Source: Streptomyces camelliae
GTDB taxonomy: Bacteria > Actinomycetota > Actinomycetes > Streptomycetales > Streptomycetaceae
Assembly (NCBI RefSeq): GCF_027625935.1
Contig: NZ_CP115300.1
Coordinates: forward strand, 7,378,001 to 7,442,000
DNA: 64,000 bases
Direction of reading: 5' to 3'
A program made the translations under genes and the position numbers. Positions 27,163 to 36,400 of the stretch are shown in pieces; position 1 is the stretch's first letter, and each line of letters opens with the position of its first letter. The notes below the pieces were generated by a model. It did not search any database. It was given only the letters and a program-made list of their open reading frames with translations, and was not told the DNA's origin.

Positions 27163-27250
27163 GCGGAGACCTTATTACGGAGGAAACGGGCCCAGGCCGC
27201 CGACCCCGCCGTACGCCATAGGGTCTAGACCACACCGTAGGGTTCTGGGC

Positions 27251-27901
27251 ATGACGATCCACGCACAGGCCCTCCTCTTCGACAACGACGGCACCCTCGT
27301 CTCCTCCCTCGCCTCCGTCGAGCGCTGCTGGGGCCGATGGGCCGCGGAGTACGGGATCACGGCCGAGGAGTTCGGGCGCGTGGCGCTGCACGGGCGGACC
27401 GCAGCCGAGATCGTCGCCGACCTGCTGCCCGCCGCCGTCGTACCGGAGGCGGTCGCCCGGGTCGAGCAGCTGGAGGTCGAGGACGTGCCGAACGGGGGCG
27501 TACGGCTCCTGCCCGGCACGAGCGAGTTTCTGGCGAGTCTGCCGGCGGAGTGCTGGGCCGTCGTCACCTCCGCCACCCGGCGGCTGGCCGAGGCCCGCCT
27601 CGACGCGGTCGGCATCCTGCCCAAGACGCTGGTCTGCGCCGACGACATCACGCGCGGCAAGCCCGACCCCGAGCCCTATCTCCTCGCCGCCCGGCTGCTC
27701 GGCGTCGACCCGGCCCGCTGTGTCGTCTTCGAGGACGCCCCGGCCGGACTCCGGGCGGGCCGCGCCGCCGGAATGACCACCGTGGCGTTGGCCACAACCC
27801 ACCGGGCCGAGGAGCTGGACGCCGACCTGGTGGTGAAGGACCTGTCGGCCTTGTCCGCACTGGTCACCGACGCGGGCGTGGAGATCTCCGTCCGCCGCTG
27901 A
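27251..27901 (+). CDS. HAD-family sugar-phosphatase-like hydrolase
   Basis: A 216-residue phosphatase of the haloacid-dehalogenase superfamily. Motif I is LLFDNDGTL, with nucleophile D11 and D13; motif II VVTSATRRL; the lysine of motif III is in DITRGKPDPEPYL; motif IV is VVFEDAPAGLRAG. The cap lies between motifs I and II, the subfamily of phosphoglycolate and sugar phosphatases. The start lies 7 bases after a TAGGGT -10 box with no RBS, so the mRNA is probably leaderless. A hairpin with stem CCGCTGTCC follows the stop. Confidence 0.9.
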   Translation: MTIHAQALLFDNDGTLVSSLASVERCWGRWAAEYGITAEEFGRVALHGRTAAEIVADLLPAAVVPEAVARVEQLEVEDVPNGGVRLLPGTSEFLASLPAECWAVVTSATRRLAEARLDAVGILPKTLVCADDITRGKPDPEPYLLAARLLGVDPARCVVFEDAPAGLRAGRAAGMTTVALATTHRAEELDADLVVKDLSALSALVTDAGVEISVRR

Positions 27902-27922
27902 GCCCTGTCCGGTCCCTGTCCG

Positions 27923-27947
27923 CCGCTGTCCACTATCCGGACAGCGG
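27923..27947. terminator. Inverted repeat after HAD gene, upstream of met leader
   Basis: Perfect 9-base arms CCGCTGTCC (27923-27931) and GGACAGCGG (27939-27947). CTGTCC also occurs in direct orientation at 27905 and 27916. It may be the terminator of the HAD gene or an operator for the methionine importer; the extra direct copies make an operator role worth considering. Confidence 0.5.
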
Positions 27948-27984
27948 CCACCGGTCAGGACCGTACGTCTGCTTTACTGCTCGC

Positions 27985-28083
27985 ATGACCACGACGAGCT
28001 GCCGCACCCTTGCGACCGAGGCGACCATGACGCCCGGTGCTCGTTGTATGTGTCGCCTGATGTGTCGAATGTGCGCCTTCTAG
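27985..28083 (+). CDS. Cys/Met-rich leader peptide of metNIQ
   Basis: A 32-codon open frame (or 18 codons from the internal ATG at 28027) ending in TAG, about 200 bases before metN. The C-terminal half reads MTPGARCMCRLMCRMCAF: four Cys and four Met in 18 residues. Such clusters are the mark of leader peptides whose translation senses charged tRNA; Cys-rich leader peptides that attenuate sulfur genes have been reported in mycobacteria. A large hairpin follows 24 bases after the stop. No RBS is seen, so a leaderless start is possible. Confidence 0.6.
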   Translation: MTTTSCRTLATEATMTPGARCMCRLMCRMCAF

Positions 28084-28106
28084 AGGGCCCCCGCATCAGC
28101 TGAGCC

Positions 28107-28151
28107 ATGGGGGTCCCCCCGCTCGAGCGAAGTCGAGAGTGGGGGAGCCCC
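28107..28151. repeat. Dispersed GC-hairpin repeat in the metN leader
   Basis: A long imperfect hairpin: a CCCCCC run, then CTCGA-gcgaag-TCGAG (28122-28137), then GGGGGAG. A reverse-complement relative sits at 52941-52987 inside a permease gene. I recognise this element as widespread in Streptomyces. Here it lies between the Cys/Met leader peptide and metN, where it could act as the attenuator structure. Confidence 0.7.
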
Positions 28152-28280
28152 GAAGCGAGAGCCGTGGCTTGTCCGTGCGCCGCAGCCGCGCCGGACGCAC
28201 ACCCGCTCTCCATGCCTGAACCGCATGCACCCGTGCCCGGGCACACCCACGCCCGCGCACTCGACAGTGACGGAAATCCT

Positions 28281-29324
28281 GTGATCACCACCTCGGGCCT
28301 GACCAAGGTCTACCGCTCCCGCGGCCGTGAGGTCACCGCCCTCGACGGCGTCGATCTCCACGTCCGCGAAGGCGAGGTCTACGGCGTCATCGGCCAGTCC
28401 GGCGCCGGCAAGTCCTCCCTCATCCGCTGCGTCAACCTGCTGGAGCGCCCCACCTCCGGCACCGTGACCGTCGCCGGACAGGACCTCACCGCCCTGGCCG
28501 GCCGCGGCCCGCGCGCCGGCAAGGAACTGCGCCGGGCGCGCAGCCGCATCGGCATGGTCTTCCAGCACTTCAACCTGCTGTCCTCGCGCACCGTGCAGGA
28601 CAACATCGAGCTGCCGCTCGAAATCCTCGGCAGGTCCGGCAAGGAGCGCTCCCGCAAGGCGCTCGAACTCCTCGACCTGGTCGGCCTCGCCGACAAGGCC
28701 AAGGCCTACCCCGCCCAGCTCTCCGGCGGCCAGAAGCAGCGCGTCGGCATCGCCCGCGCCCTGGCCGGCGACCCCAAGGTGCTGCTCTCCGACGAGGCCA
28801 CCAGCGCCCTCGACCCGGAGACCACCCGCTCCATCCTCCAGCTGCTGCGCGACCTCAACCGGCAGCTGGGCCTGACCGTCCTGCTCATCACCCACGAGAT
28901 GGACGTCGTGAAGTCGATCTGCGACTCCGCCGCCCTCATGGAGCGGGGCCGGATCGTGGAGCACGGCACCGTCAGCGAACTGCTGGCCACCCCGGGCTCC
29001 GAACTGGCCGCCGCGCTGTTCCCGGTGAGCGGCGAGCGCACCGGCGCCGACCGGACCGTCCTCGACGTCACCTTCCACGGCGAGGCCGCCACCCAGCCGG
29101 TCATCTCGCAGCTCGCCCGCACCTACAACATCGACATCTCGATCCTCGGCGCCGCCATCGACACCGTCGGCGGCCTGCAGATCGGCCGGATGCGCATCGA
29201 ACTGCCCGGCCGCTACGAGGACAACGTGGTGCCGATCGGCTTCCTGCGCGAACAGGGCCTCCAGATCGATGTCGTCGGCCACGAGGGCGAGGCGCCCCTG
29301 CTGGTGAAGGATGGTGCCAAGTGA
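28281..29324 (+). CDS. metN: Methionine ABC transporter ATPase MetN
   Basis: ATP-binding subunit of the D/L-methionine importer. From the GTG at 28281 the 347-residue protein aligns with MetN from its first residue. It has Walker A GQSGAGKSS (38-46), signature LSGGQKQR, Walker B VLLSDEATSALD and switch TH in LLITHEMD. The C-terminal NIL/ACT-like domain (about 265-340) is where methionine causes trans-inhibition in known MetN. The frame is open upstream to 28107, but that part includes the dispersed repeat and is Pro/Ala-rich, so the later start is preferred. Its stop overlaps the metI GTG. Confidence 0.93.
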   Translation: MITTSGLTKVYRSRGREVTALDGVDLHVREGEVYGVIGQSGAGKSSLIRCVNLLERPTSGTVTVAGQDLTALAGRGPRAGKELRRARSRIGMVFQHFNLLSSRTVQDNIELPLEILGRSGKERSRKALELLDLVGLADKAKAYPAQLSGGQKQRVGIARALAGDPKVLLSDEATSALDPETTRSILQLLRDLNRQLGLTVLLITHEMDVVKSICDSAALMERGRIVEHGTVSELLATPGSELAAALFPVSGERTGADRTVLDVTFHGEAATQPVISQLARTYNIDISILGAAIDTVGGLQIGRMRIELPGRYEDNVVPIGFLREQGLQIDVVGHEGEAPLLVKDGAK

Positions 29325-30058
29325 CCTGGTCCGAGATGCAGCCGCTGCTGTCGCAGGCCTGTACCGACACACTCACGATGGTGGTCTGGTCCACCCTGAT
29401 CGCCGTCGCCGTCGGCCTTCCGCTCGGTATCCTCCTGGTCCTCACGGACCGGGGCGGCCTGGTGCAGAACGTCGTCCTGAACAAGGTGATCGGCCAGATC
29501 GTGAACGTCGGCCGCTCCATGCCGTTCATCATCCTGATGGTCGCGCTGATGACCTTCACACGCTGGGTCACCGGGACGACGATCGGTACGACCGCCGCGA
29601 TCGTGCCGCTCGCCATCGGCGGCATCCCGTTCTTCGCCCGGCTCGTCGAGACGGCCGTCCGCGAAGTGGACAACGGTCTCGTCGAGGCCGTGCAGTCCAT
29701 GGGCGGCAACACCTGGACCATCGTCCGCAAGGTCCTCGTCCCCGAGGCCCTGCCCTCGCTGATCGCCAGCACCACCACCACGGTCATCGCCCTCATCGGC
29801 TACTCCGCCATGGCCGGCACGGTCGGCGGCGGCGGCCTCGGCGACCTCGCCGTCCGCTACGGCTACCAGCGCTTCGAGACCCAGATGATGTGGATCACCG
29901 TCGCGATCCTCGCCGTCGCCATCTCCCTCATCCAGTTCGCCGGCGACCTCGCGGCCCGCTCCCTGCACAGCCGCGGCGCCCGCTCCGGCCCGGCGCCCAA
30001 GCTCCGCCTGCTCAAGGCCAAGGAGCCGGCCGCCGCGGACGTCGGCAAGGTCGCCTGA
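29321..30058 (+). CDS. metI: Methionine ABC transporter permease MetI
   Basis: A 245-residue inner-membrane permease with five predicted helices and the EAA-type loop VEAVQSMGGNTWTIVRKVL that docks on MetN. The GTG start overlaps the MetN stop (GTGA). The C-terminus has a Lys/Ala-rich tail of about 25 residues not usual in the family. It works with MetN and the lipoprotein MetQ encoded next. Confidence 0.95.
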   Translation: MTWSEMQPLLSQACTDTLTMVVWSTLIAVAVGLPLGILLVLTDRGGLVQNVVLNKVIGQIVNVGRSMPFIILMVALMTFTRWVTGTTIGTTAAIVPLAIGGIPFFARLVETAVREVDNGLVEAVQSMGGNTWTIVRKVLVPEALPSLIASTTTTVIALIGYSAMAGTVGGGGLGDLAVRYGYQRFETQMMWITVAILAVAISLIQFAGDLAARSLHSRGARSGPAPKLRLLKAKEPAAADVGKVA

Positions 30059-30124
30059 GTACCTCCCCAGTTTCCCCGCCCACCCATGACGGGGTCGCAC
30101 CACCCATAAGGAAAGGCACTTTTC

Positions 30125-30958
30125 GTGCGTAACACCGCCAAGCTCACCACCGCCGTCCTCGCCGCCGGAGCCCTCACCTTCGGGCTGTCCGCCTGCGGCT
30201 CCGGCAGCTCCTCCAGCTCCTCCCACGACTACAGCGGCCCGCTGGTCGTCGCCGCGAGCCCGACCCCGCACGCCGAGATCCTCAACTTCGTCAAGGACAA
30301 CCTGGCGAAGAAGGCGGGCCTCGATCTGCAGGTCAAGGAGTTCACGGACTACATCACGCCGAACACGGCGACCGAGGACGGCTCGGTGGACGCCAACTAC
30401 TTCCAGAACCAGCCGTACCTGGACGACTTCAACAAGAAGCGCGGCACCCACATCGTGCCCGTCGTCACGGTGCACCTGGAGCCGCTCGGCCTCTACTCCC
30501 ACAAGGTCAAGAAGGCCGACGCCCTGAAGAGCGGTGCGACCATCGCCGTCCCGAACGACGCCGTCAACGAGGGCCGCGCCCTCAAGCTGCTCGCCGACAA
30601 CGGGCTCATCACCCTCAAGTCCGGCGCCGGCAACGAGGCCACCCCCCAGGACATCGCCGACAACCCCAAGCACCTCCAGTTCAAGGAGGTCGAGGCGGCC
30701 CAGACCCCGCGCTCCCTGGACGACGTGGACGCCGCCGTCGTCAACGGCAACTACGCCATCCCCGCCGGCCTGAAGCCCGCCAAGGACGCCCTCGTCCTGG
30801 AGTCCGCGAAGAACAACCCCTACGGCAACTTCCTCGCCGTGAAGAAGGGCAACGAGAAGGACCCGCGGGTCGAGAAGCTCGCCAAGCTGCTCGTCTCGCC
30901 CGAGGTGAAGAAGTTCATCGAGGACAAGTACCAGGGCTCCGTCATCCCGTCCTTCTGA
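30125..30958 (+). CDS. metQ: Methionine-binding lipoprotein MetQ
   Basis: A 277-residue NlpA/MetQ-family binding protein. Lipoprotein signal with lipobox LSAC (Cys at about 24) followed by a Gly/Ser linker. Core segments such as TPHAEIL, VKEFTDY, DANYFQNQPYLDDF and KYQGSVIPSF are typical of the family. GTG start with AAGGA upstream. Completes metNIQ; a 9-base-stem terminator follows. Confidence 0.94.
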   Translation: MRNTAKLTTAVLAAGALTFGLSACGSGSSSSSSHDYSGPLVVAASPTPHAEILNFVKDNLAKKAGLDLQVKEFTDYITPNTATEDGSVDANYFQNQPYLDDFNKKRGTHIVPVVTVHLEPLGLYSHKVKKADALKSGATIAVPNDAVNEGRALKLLADNGLITLKSGAGNEATPQDIADNPKHLQFKEVEAAQTPRSLDDVDAAVVNGNYAIPAGLKPAKDALVLESAKNNPYGNFLAVKKGNEKDPRVEKLAKLLVSPEVKKFIEDKYQGSVIPSF

Positions 30959-31016
30959 GCCGACGGAAGGGCTCACGGAAGGGCTGACGGCACGTATACG
31001 GCGTTTCGCGACGCAC

Positions 31017-31047
31017 GGGGTCCACTCCCTCACCGGGTGTGGACCCC
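31017..31047 (+). terminator. Terminator of metNIQ
   Basis: Perfect arms GGGGTCCAC (31017-31025) and GTGGACCCC (31039-31047), with partly pairing flanks (GCAC and GTGC), 58 bases after metQ. No U-tract. Confidence 0.75.
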
Positions 31048-31129
31048 GTCGTGCGGTTCAGTGGTTTCATGCTGCATGCTGGGCAGTTCAGCAGGACCTG
31101 AAGGTTTTTCCGAAGTTACGGAGCGGCGC

Positions 31130-31768
31130 ATGAGTGGCACCTTTCCCAACGTCTCCCTCAGCACGGAGCGGTTGGTACTGCGCCCCTTCGAGGAGTCGGA
31201 CATCGAGGCCTTCGCCGAGATGATGAACGACGAGCTGGTCACCGCCTGGACCTCCGTCCCCCAGCCCTACACCGAGGCCGACGCCCGGGCCTGGATCACC
31301 GCGCAGGCCCCCGCCGAGCGCGAAGCGGGCCGCGGCATCGTGTTCGCCGTCGACGAGTTCCTCACCCAGCGCCTGGTCGGCACCGTCCATCTGAGCAGCA
31401 CCGACTGGCGGGTGCGCTCGACGGAGATCGCCTACGTCATCGCCCCCTGGGCGCGCGGCGAGGGCTATGCCTCCGAGGCCGCCCTGGCCACCGCGCAATG
31501 GCTGTTCCACGACCAGAAGTTCGAACGCCTGGAACTGCGCACCGCCGCCGACAACGCCGCCTCCCAGCAGGTCGCCCAGAAGATCGGCTGTATCAGCGAG
31601 GGCGTCCTGCGGGGCGCCTGGATAGCGCGCAGCAGGACCGACGACGGCACGTGGACGGACGTCCGCACCGACGTCATCGTGTGGAGCCTGCTGCCGGAGG
31701 ACCTGGCGGGGGTCAGCGAGCAGCTGGCCGACACGGGCGGTTTCACGTCGTACTCGGACTGGAACTGA
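31130..31768 (+). CDS. GNAT acetyltransferase, RimJ/RimL type
   Basis: A 212-residue acetyltransferase resembling the ribosomal-protein N-acetyltransferases: TERLVLRPFEESDIEAFAEM near the N-terminus, acetyl-CoA loop IAPWARGEGYASEAA, and late segment NAASQQVAQKIGCISEGVLRG. The ATG at 31130 has CGGAG upstream. The substrate is not known. No link to neighbouring cobalamin genes is evident. Confidence 0.9.
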   Translation: MSGTFPNVSLSTERLVLRPFEESDIEAFAEMMNDELVTAWTSVPQPYTEADARAWITAQAPAEREAGRGIVFAVDEFLTQRLVGTVHLSSTDWRVRSTEIAYVIAPWARGEGYASEAALATAQWLFHDQKFERLELRTAADNAASQQVAQKIGCISEGVLRGAWIARSRTDDGTWTDVRTDVIVWSLLPEDLAGVSEQLADTGGFTSYSDWN

Positions 31769-31856
31769 CCCTCCGCGCCTCACCGGGTACGCTCACGGAG
31801 CCCGCCCAAGGGCCCCTTCCCCTTGACTACCTGCGCAGACCTGGAGAGAGACGACG

Positions 31857-33095
31857 ATGGCCGACCGGGTCACGGTGATCGGCTGGGACGGCTCGCCGCT
31901 GACCGCCGCGGCACGCGCCGCCCTCGGCGCCGCCACGCTCGTGGCGGGCGCGGCCCACCATCTGGCCCTGCCCGAGGTCCCGTCCGGCGCCGAACGCGTC
32001 CGCCTCGGCAGCGTCGCGCTCGCCGCCCGCCGTATCGCCGCCCACCGCGGCACCGCCGTCGTGTTCGCCGACGGCGACCCCGGCTTCTTCGGCGTCGTCC
32101 GCACCCTGCGCGCCCCCGAGTACGGCCTGGAGGTCGAGGTCGTCCCCGCCGTCTCCTCCGTCGCCGCCGCCTTCGCCCGCGCCGGCATGCCCTGGGACGA
32201 CGCCCAGGTGGTCGTCGCCCACCGGCGCACCCTGCGCCGCGCCGTGAACGTCTGCCGCGCCCACACCAAGGTCGCCGTCCTCACCTCGCCCGGCGCCGGA
32301 CCCGCCGAACTCGGCCTGCTGCTCGACGGCGTCCACCGCACCTTCGTCATCTGCGAGGAACTCGGCACCGAACGCGAACAGGTCAGCGTCGTCACCTCCG
32401 ACAAGGCGGCCGACCACACCTGGCGCGACCCCAACGTCGTCATCGTCATCGGGGGCCCCGTCGGCCCGGCCGGCCCGGGGGAGAGCGGCGGCTGGATCGC
32501 CGGCCGCGATCCCGGAGCCGGCCCCCGCGGCTGGGTGCAGCCCGACGAGTCCTACGGCGGCGGACCCGGCGGCAGGCTCGGCGAGGGGGAGACGGAGCTG
32601 CTGCGGGCCGCCCAACTCGCCCGGCTGGGGCCCCGGGTCGGGGACCTCGTCTGGGACATCGGCTGCGGCTCCGGCGCGTTCGCCGCCGAGGCCGCGCGCG
32701 CCGGAGCCGCCGTCATCGCCGTCGACCGCGACCCCGGGGCCTGCGCCCGCACCGAGGCGGCCGCACGCCGGTTCGGCGTCCAGCTCCAGGTGGTGCACGG
32801 CAGCGCCCCGCACGTGCTGGAGAACCTGCCGGAACCGGACGTCGTACGAGTCGGCGGGGGAGGCGCGGCCGTCGTCTCGGCGGTCGCCGACCGGCGCCCC
32901 CAGCGCATCGTCACGCACGCCGCGACCCGCGACGCGGCCGAACGCGTCGGCCGGGATCTGACCGAACACGGCTACCGGGTCGAGTGCGCCCTGCTCCAGT
33001 CCGTCGCCCTCGACACCCGCGCCTGGACGGAGACCGAGCGGAGTGTCGCGTTCCTGCTCTCAGGAGAATTGCTGCGGCGCGAAGCGCCTCGTTGA
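31857..33095 (+). CDS. cobL: Precorrin-6Y methyltransferase/decarboxylase CobL (CbiE-CbiT)
   Basis: A 412-residue bifunctional enzyme of cobalamin synthesis that methylates C5 and C15 of the corrin ring and decarboxylates it. The N-terminal CbiE-like tetrapyrrole methylase domain (about 1-200) has ADGDPGFFGVVRTL and PAVSSVAAAFARAGMPW. The C-terminal CbiT-like domain (about 225-405) has the SAM-binding DIGCGSGAFAAEAAR and AVDRDP. RBS GGAGAG. It lies upstream of two further cobalamin genes, though a 397-base gap suggests a separate transcript. Confidence 0.93.
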   Translation: MADRVTVIGWDGSPLTAAARAALGAATLVAGAAHHLALPEVPSGAERVRLGSVALAARRIAAHRGTAVVFADGDPGFFGVVRTLRAPEYGLEVEVVPAVSSVAAAFARAGMPWDDAQVVVAHRRTLRRAVNVCRAHTKVAVLTSPGAGPAELGLLLDGVHRTFVICEELGTEREQVSVVTSDKAADHTWRDPNVVIVIGGPVGPAGPGESGGWIAGRDPGAGPRGWVQPDESYGGGPGGRLGEGETELLRAAQLARLGPRVGDLVWDIGCGSGAFAAEAARAGAAVIAVDRDPGACARTEAAARRFGVQLQVVHGSAPHVLENLPEPDVVRVGGGGAAVVSAVADRRPQRIVTHAATRDAAERVGRDLTEHGYRVECALLQSVALDTRAWTETERSVAFLLSGELLRREAPR

Positions 33096-33491
33096 GGGGT
33101 GGTGGTCGGGCGACGAGTGGGCCTGCCCGATCGCAACCCGTGATCCGGTTGTCGTACTGCGCGCGGTAGGCTGGCCGATCGTTGTACCGCACCGGGCGGC
33201 CCGGAACTTCGTTCGCCAATGTCCGGAAAGCGCGCCCGTTTTGGGGTGGGTGTGGTACTGCGGAACCGGAGGACGCGCAACGTGGCGCAGTCCACAGCGG
33301 GCTGTCGCGGATCATGCTGTCGCGATGGCGCAACGGCCGGGACAATGCCACTGAATGGCTTTGTCGCCTTTTCCGGCGGGTCGTTCGTGCCGCTGGGCAC
33401 GGACGCTCGTTCTTCACTGCAGGGGCGGTCGGTGCGCCGTTCCGGGTGAGCTGGTCGTAGGAGAGCACTAACCGATGGGCGAGGGGTACGC
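33096..33491. other. Intergenic gap upstream of bluB-cobT
   Basis: 396 bases without a convincing gene. I looked for a B12 riboswitch and did not find the conserved B12 box. A six-codon frame (33475-33495, MGEGYA) overlaps the next start codon by ATGA and contains its RBS (GAGGGG). A 76-codon frame from 33219 has no RBS and an unnatural composition and was not accepted. Confidence 0.5.
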
Positions 33492-36400
33492 ATGACCGAC
33501 ACCGGCCAGGTCCCGGGCGAGGGGCAGCCGGAGAGCGCAGGCATGGTGGAGCAGCCGGGCGTTGCCGCGCACGGTGCGTACACCTACCTCTCCGAGGCAC
33601 CCGCCGAGGACGAAGACCTGCTGCTGCCGGGCGCCCAGGGCGCATGGGGCAACGAAGTACCGCCGCCCGCCCCGGAACCGGTCGTCGAGGCCGTCCACGA
33701 GCCGGGCCCGCACGAGACGGCCGGCCGTGACAGCGGCTCCGTCGACCTCAGCGGCGTCCGCCTGCCGAACCCGGCCCCGGCGTCCGTGCCGCCGTCCCCC
33801 ATCCTCTCCGCCCCGCAGGACGTTTCGGCCGCGCCGCAGCCGCCGCGCCGCCCGCTGCACCTCGGCCCGCCGATCCCGGACGCCTCCGCCAGCCCGGTCC
33901 GCTCCCTCGCCGACCGCGGCCCGGCCGGCGCGCCGGTGCGCCAGCCCGCTCCGGCGCCGGCCGGCCCCGAGTACCTCGACGCCCAGCCGCTGCACGACAT
34001 GGCTCCGCAGAACGCGGCGCCCTGGGGTACGGCGCCCACGCCGGCCCCGGCCGTCGCGGTGGCCGAGGCGGACGGACAGACACCGGCTGCCGAAACGGTT
34101 GACCCGGCCGCGGCGGGCATCGCGGTCCCCGCGGACGCCCCGGCGCCCGCGGAGGCCCTGGTCCCCGCGCAGGCCACCGCCCAGGCCGACCCGTCCGGCG
34201 CGGCCCAGGCCGCCGTCGCCCGGCTCGCGCACCAGGCGGCCGTACCGGCACCGGGCACCGCCGCCCAGGTGGTGCACGGCCACGACGGCGTACAGCCCGT
34301 GCACGGCCACGACGGGGTGTACGCGGCTACGGGGGCGGGTCCCGAGGGCGTCGCGGCTGCGCCGTTCGCCGCCGAGCAGGGCGCGGAAGGCGCGGACGAC
34401 GCGCCGGTCGTCCCTCAGCCCGCTGCCGGGGACGGCCAGGGCGCGCCCACCGAGCAGCCCGTCGAGGGTGCGGTCGCAGAGCAGCCCGTCGAGCAGCCCC
34501 TCGCGGGTGCGGTCGCCGTCGGCGGTGCCGCCGGTGACGGGGCGCCCGTGGCCGAGACCCCGGCGGTGACGGAACCGGAGGCCGGGCCGGTCGTGTCCGA
34601 GGGCGCGCCGGTCGTCGCTGAGGGCACGCCGGTCGTCGCCGAGGAGGCGGACGTGGCGGCCCCCGGTCAGGAGGCCCAGGCGAGCCCCGCCGAACCGGCT
34701 GCCGTCGTCGAGGAGGCGCAGGCCGCCGCGCTGCCGGGCGAGACCGCGCCGCCTCAGGCGCCGGAGGCCGCTCAGGGCGCGGACGTCGCCGTCGCCGAGC
34801 CGTCCGAGTCCGCCCAGCCGTCCGAGGCGGCCGGCCCGGGCCAGGGCGAGAGCCTGCCGCAGTCGCAGACCGTGCCGGTCGCCGCCGACGCGGACCAGGC
34901 TGCCCCGGTCGCCGAGGGCGCCGTCACGGTGGACGACGCCGAGCGGACCGTGGCCGCCGTTCCCGCACCGCAGGCGCCGGACGCTGCCCAGACCGCTCCC
35001 GAGGCTCTCGCCGCGGAGGCTGCTCCGGAGGCCGTCGCGGTTCTCGCGGAGCCCGCCGCCCCGGGACAGCAGCCCGCCCCGGCCACCCCCGCGACCGCGG
35101 AGCCGCAGGCCGCCGTTGTGGACGCGCAGTCCGGCGTCGTGGAGCCCGCCGTCATGGAGGCTCAGCCTGCCGCCGCTCAGCCCGCACCCGCCGCAGAAGC
35201 CGTACCGGCCCCCGAGCCGACCGCCCTGCCCGAGCCCCCGGCGCTGCCCGAGGCTGTTGCCCCGGCTCCCGAGCCGGAGGCGGCCGAGGCCGAGGCCTCC
35301 GCCGTCGCCCCGGCGCAGGAGGCCGTCCCCGCCCCGGCCGTCGTCGAGACCGTCGCCACCCCTGAGCCGCACCTTCACCTGGCCCAGGGCCCCCAGCTGG
35401 CCGAGCCCGTCGCGCCTGCCGCGCCCGTCGCCGAAGCCCTGCCGGGCACCCCGGAGGCCCAGGCCGCCGCCGCGCCGCAGACTCAGCCGGAGCCGACCGC
35501 CGCCCCCGAAGGCGCCCCCGCGGGCCCGCAGACGCAGCCCACCGACGCCACCCCGCCCCCGGCCGCCCCTGCCGGCGATGCCGCTGAGCAGCAGGCCGCC
35601 GCCCAGGCCGAGCCGCTGCCCTCCCATGTGCCGCTGGAGCCCCAGCCGGAGCAGCCGCTCGGGCAGTTCGTGCCCGTCGAGGGACAGGTGCCCACCACCC
35701 CGCACCTGGCGCCGACCCCGCCGCAGCCGCTGGTCCTCCCCACGGAGGAGACGCAAGCGCCGGTGGCCGCGGTGCCCGCGCCGCGCGAGGGCGACCAGGC
35801 CGCCGACGTCGTACAGCACGCGGAGGACCTGCAGACCAGGGCCGCCGACCAGGAAGAGCAGGACGAGGGGAGCACGGCCGCTGTGGCGGAAGCCCGACAG
35901 TCCACCGGCCCGGCCGCGCCCGCCTACGCCGACGCCGAGCGCGAGGCCGTCCTGAAGGTCATGCGCGAGCGCCGCGACATCCGTAACGGCTTCCGCAGCG
36001 ACCCCATCCCGCACGAGGTGCTGCTGCGCGTCCTGGAGGCGGCCCACACGGCGCCCTCCGTGGGCCACTCGCAGCCCTGGGACTTCGTCGTCATCCGCTC
36101 CGCCGAGACCCGGCGGACGATGCACGAACTGGCGATGCGGCAGCGCGAGGCGTACGCCAAGTCGCTGCCGAAGGGCCGGGCCAAACAGTTCAAGGAACTG
36201 AAGATCGAGGCCATCCTCGACACCCCGGTCAACATCGTCGTCACCGCCGATCCCACCCGCGGCGGCCGCCACACCCTCGGCCGCTACACCCAGCCGCAGA
36301 TGGCGCCCTACTCCTCGGCGCTCGCGGTGGAGAACCTCTGGCTCGCCGCCCGCGCCGAAGGCCTCGGCGTCGGCTGGGTCAGCTTCTTCGACGAGCGGGA

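Noticed and set aside
28107..28280. Longer metN starting at ATG 28107
   Set aside because: The extra 58 codons cover the dispersed repeat and Pro/Ala-rich sequence, and family members begin at the later GTG.
33219..33449. 76-codon frame in the gap before bluB-cobT
   Set aside because: No RBS or promoter-like box, and residue use does not resemble neighbouring proteins.
33096..33491. Cobalamin riboswitch upstream of bluB-cobT
   Set aside because: I could not find the conserved B12 box or its expected flanking helices on the coding strand.
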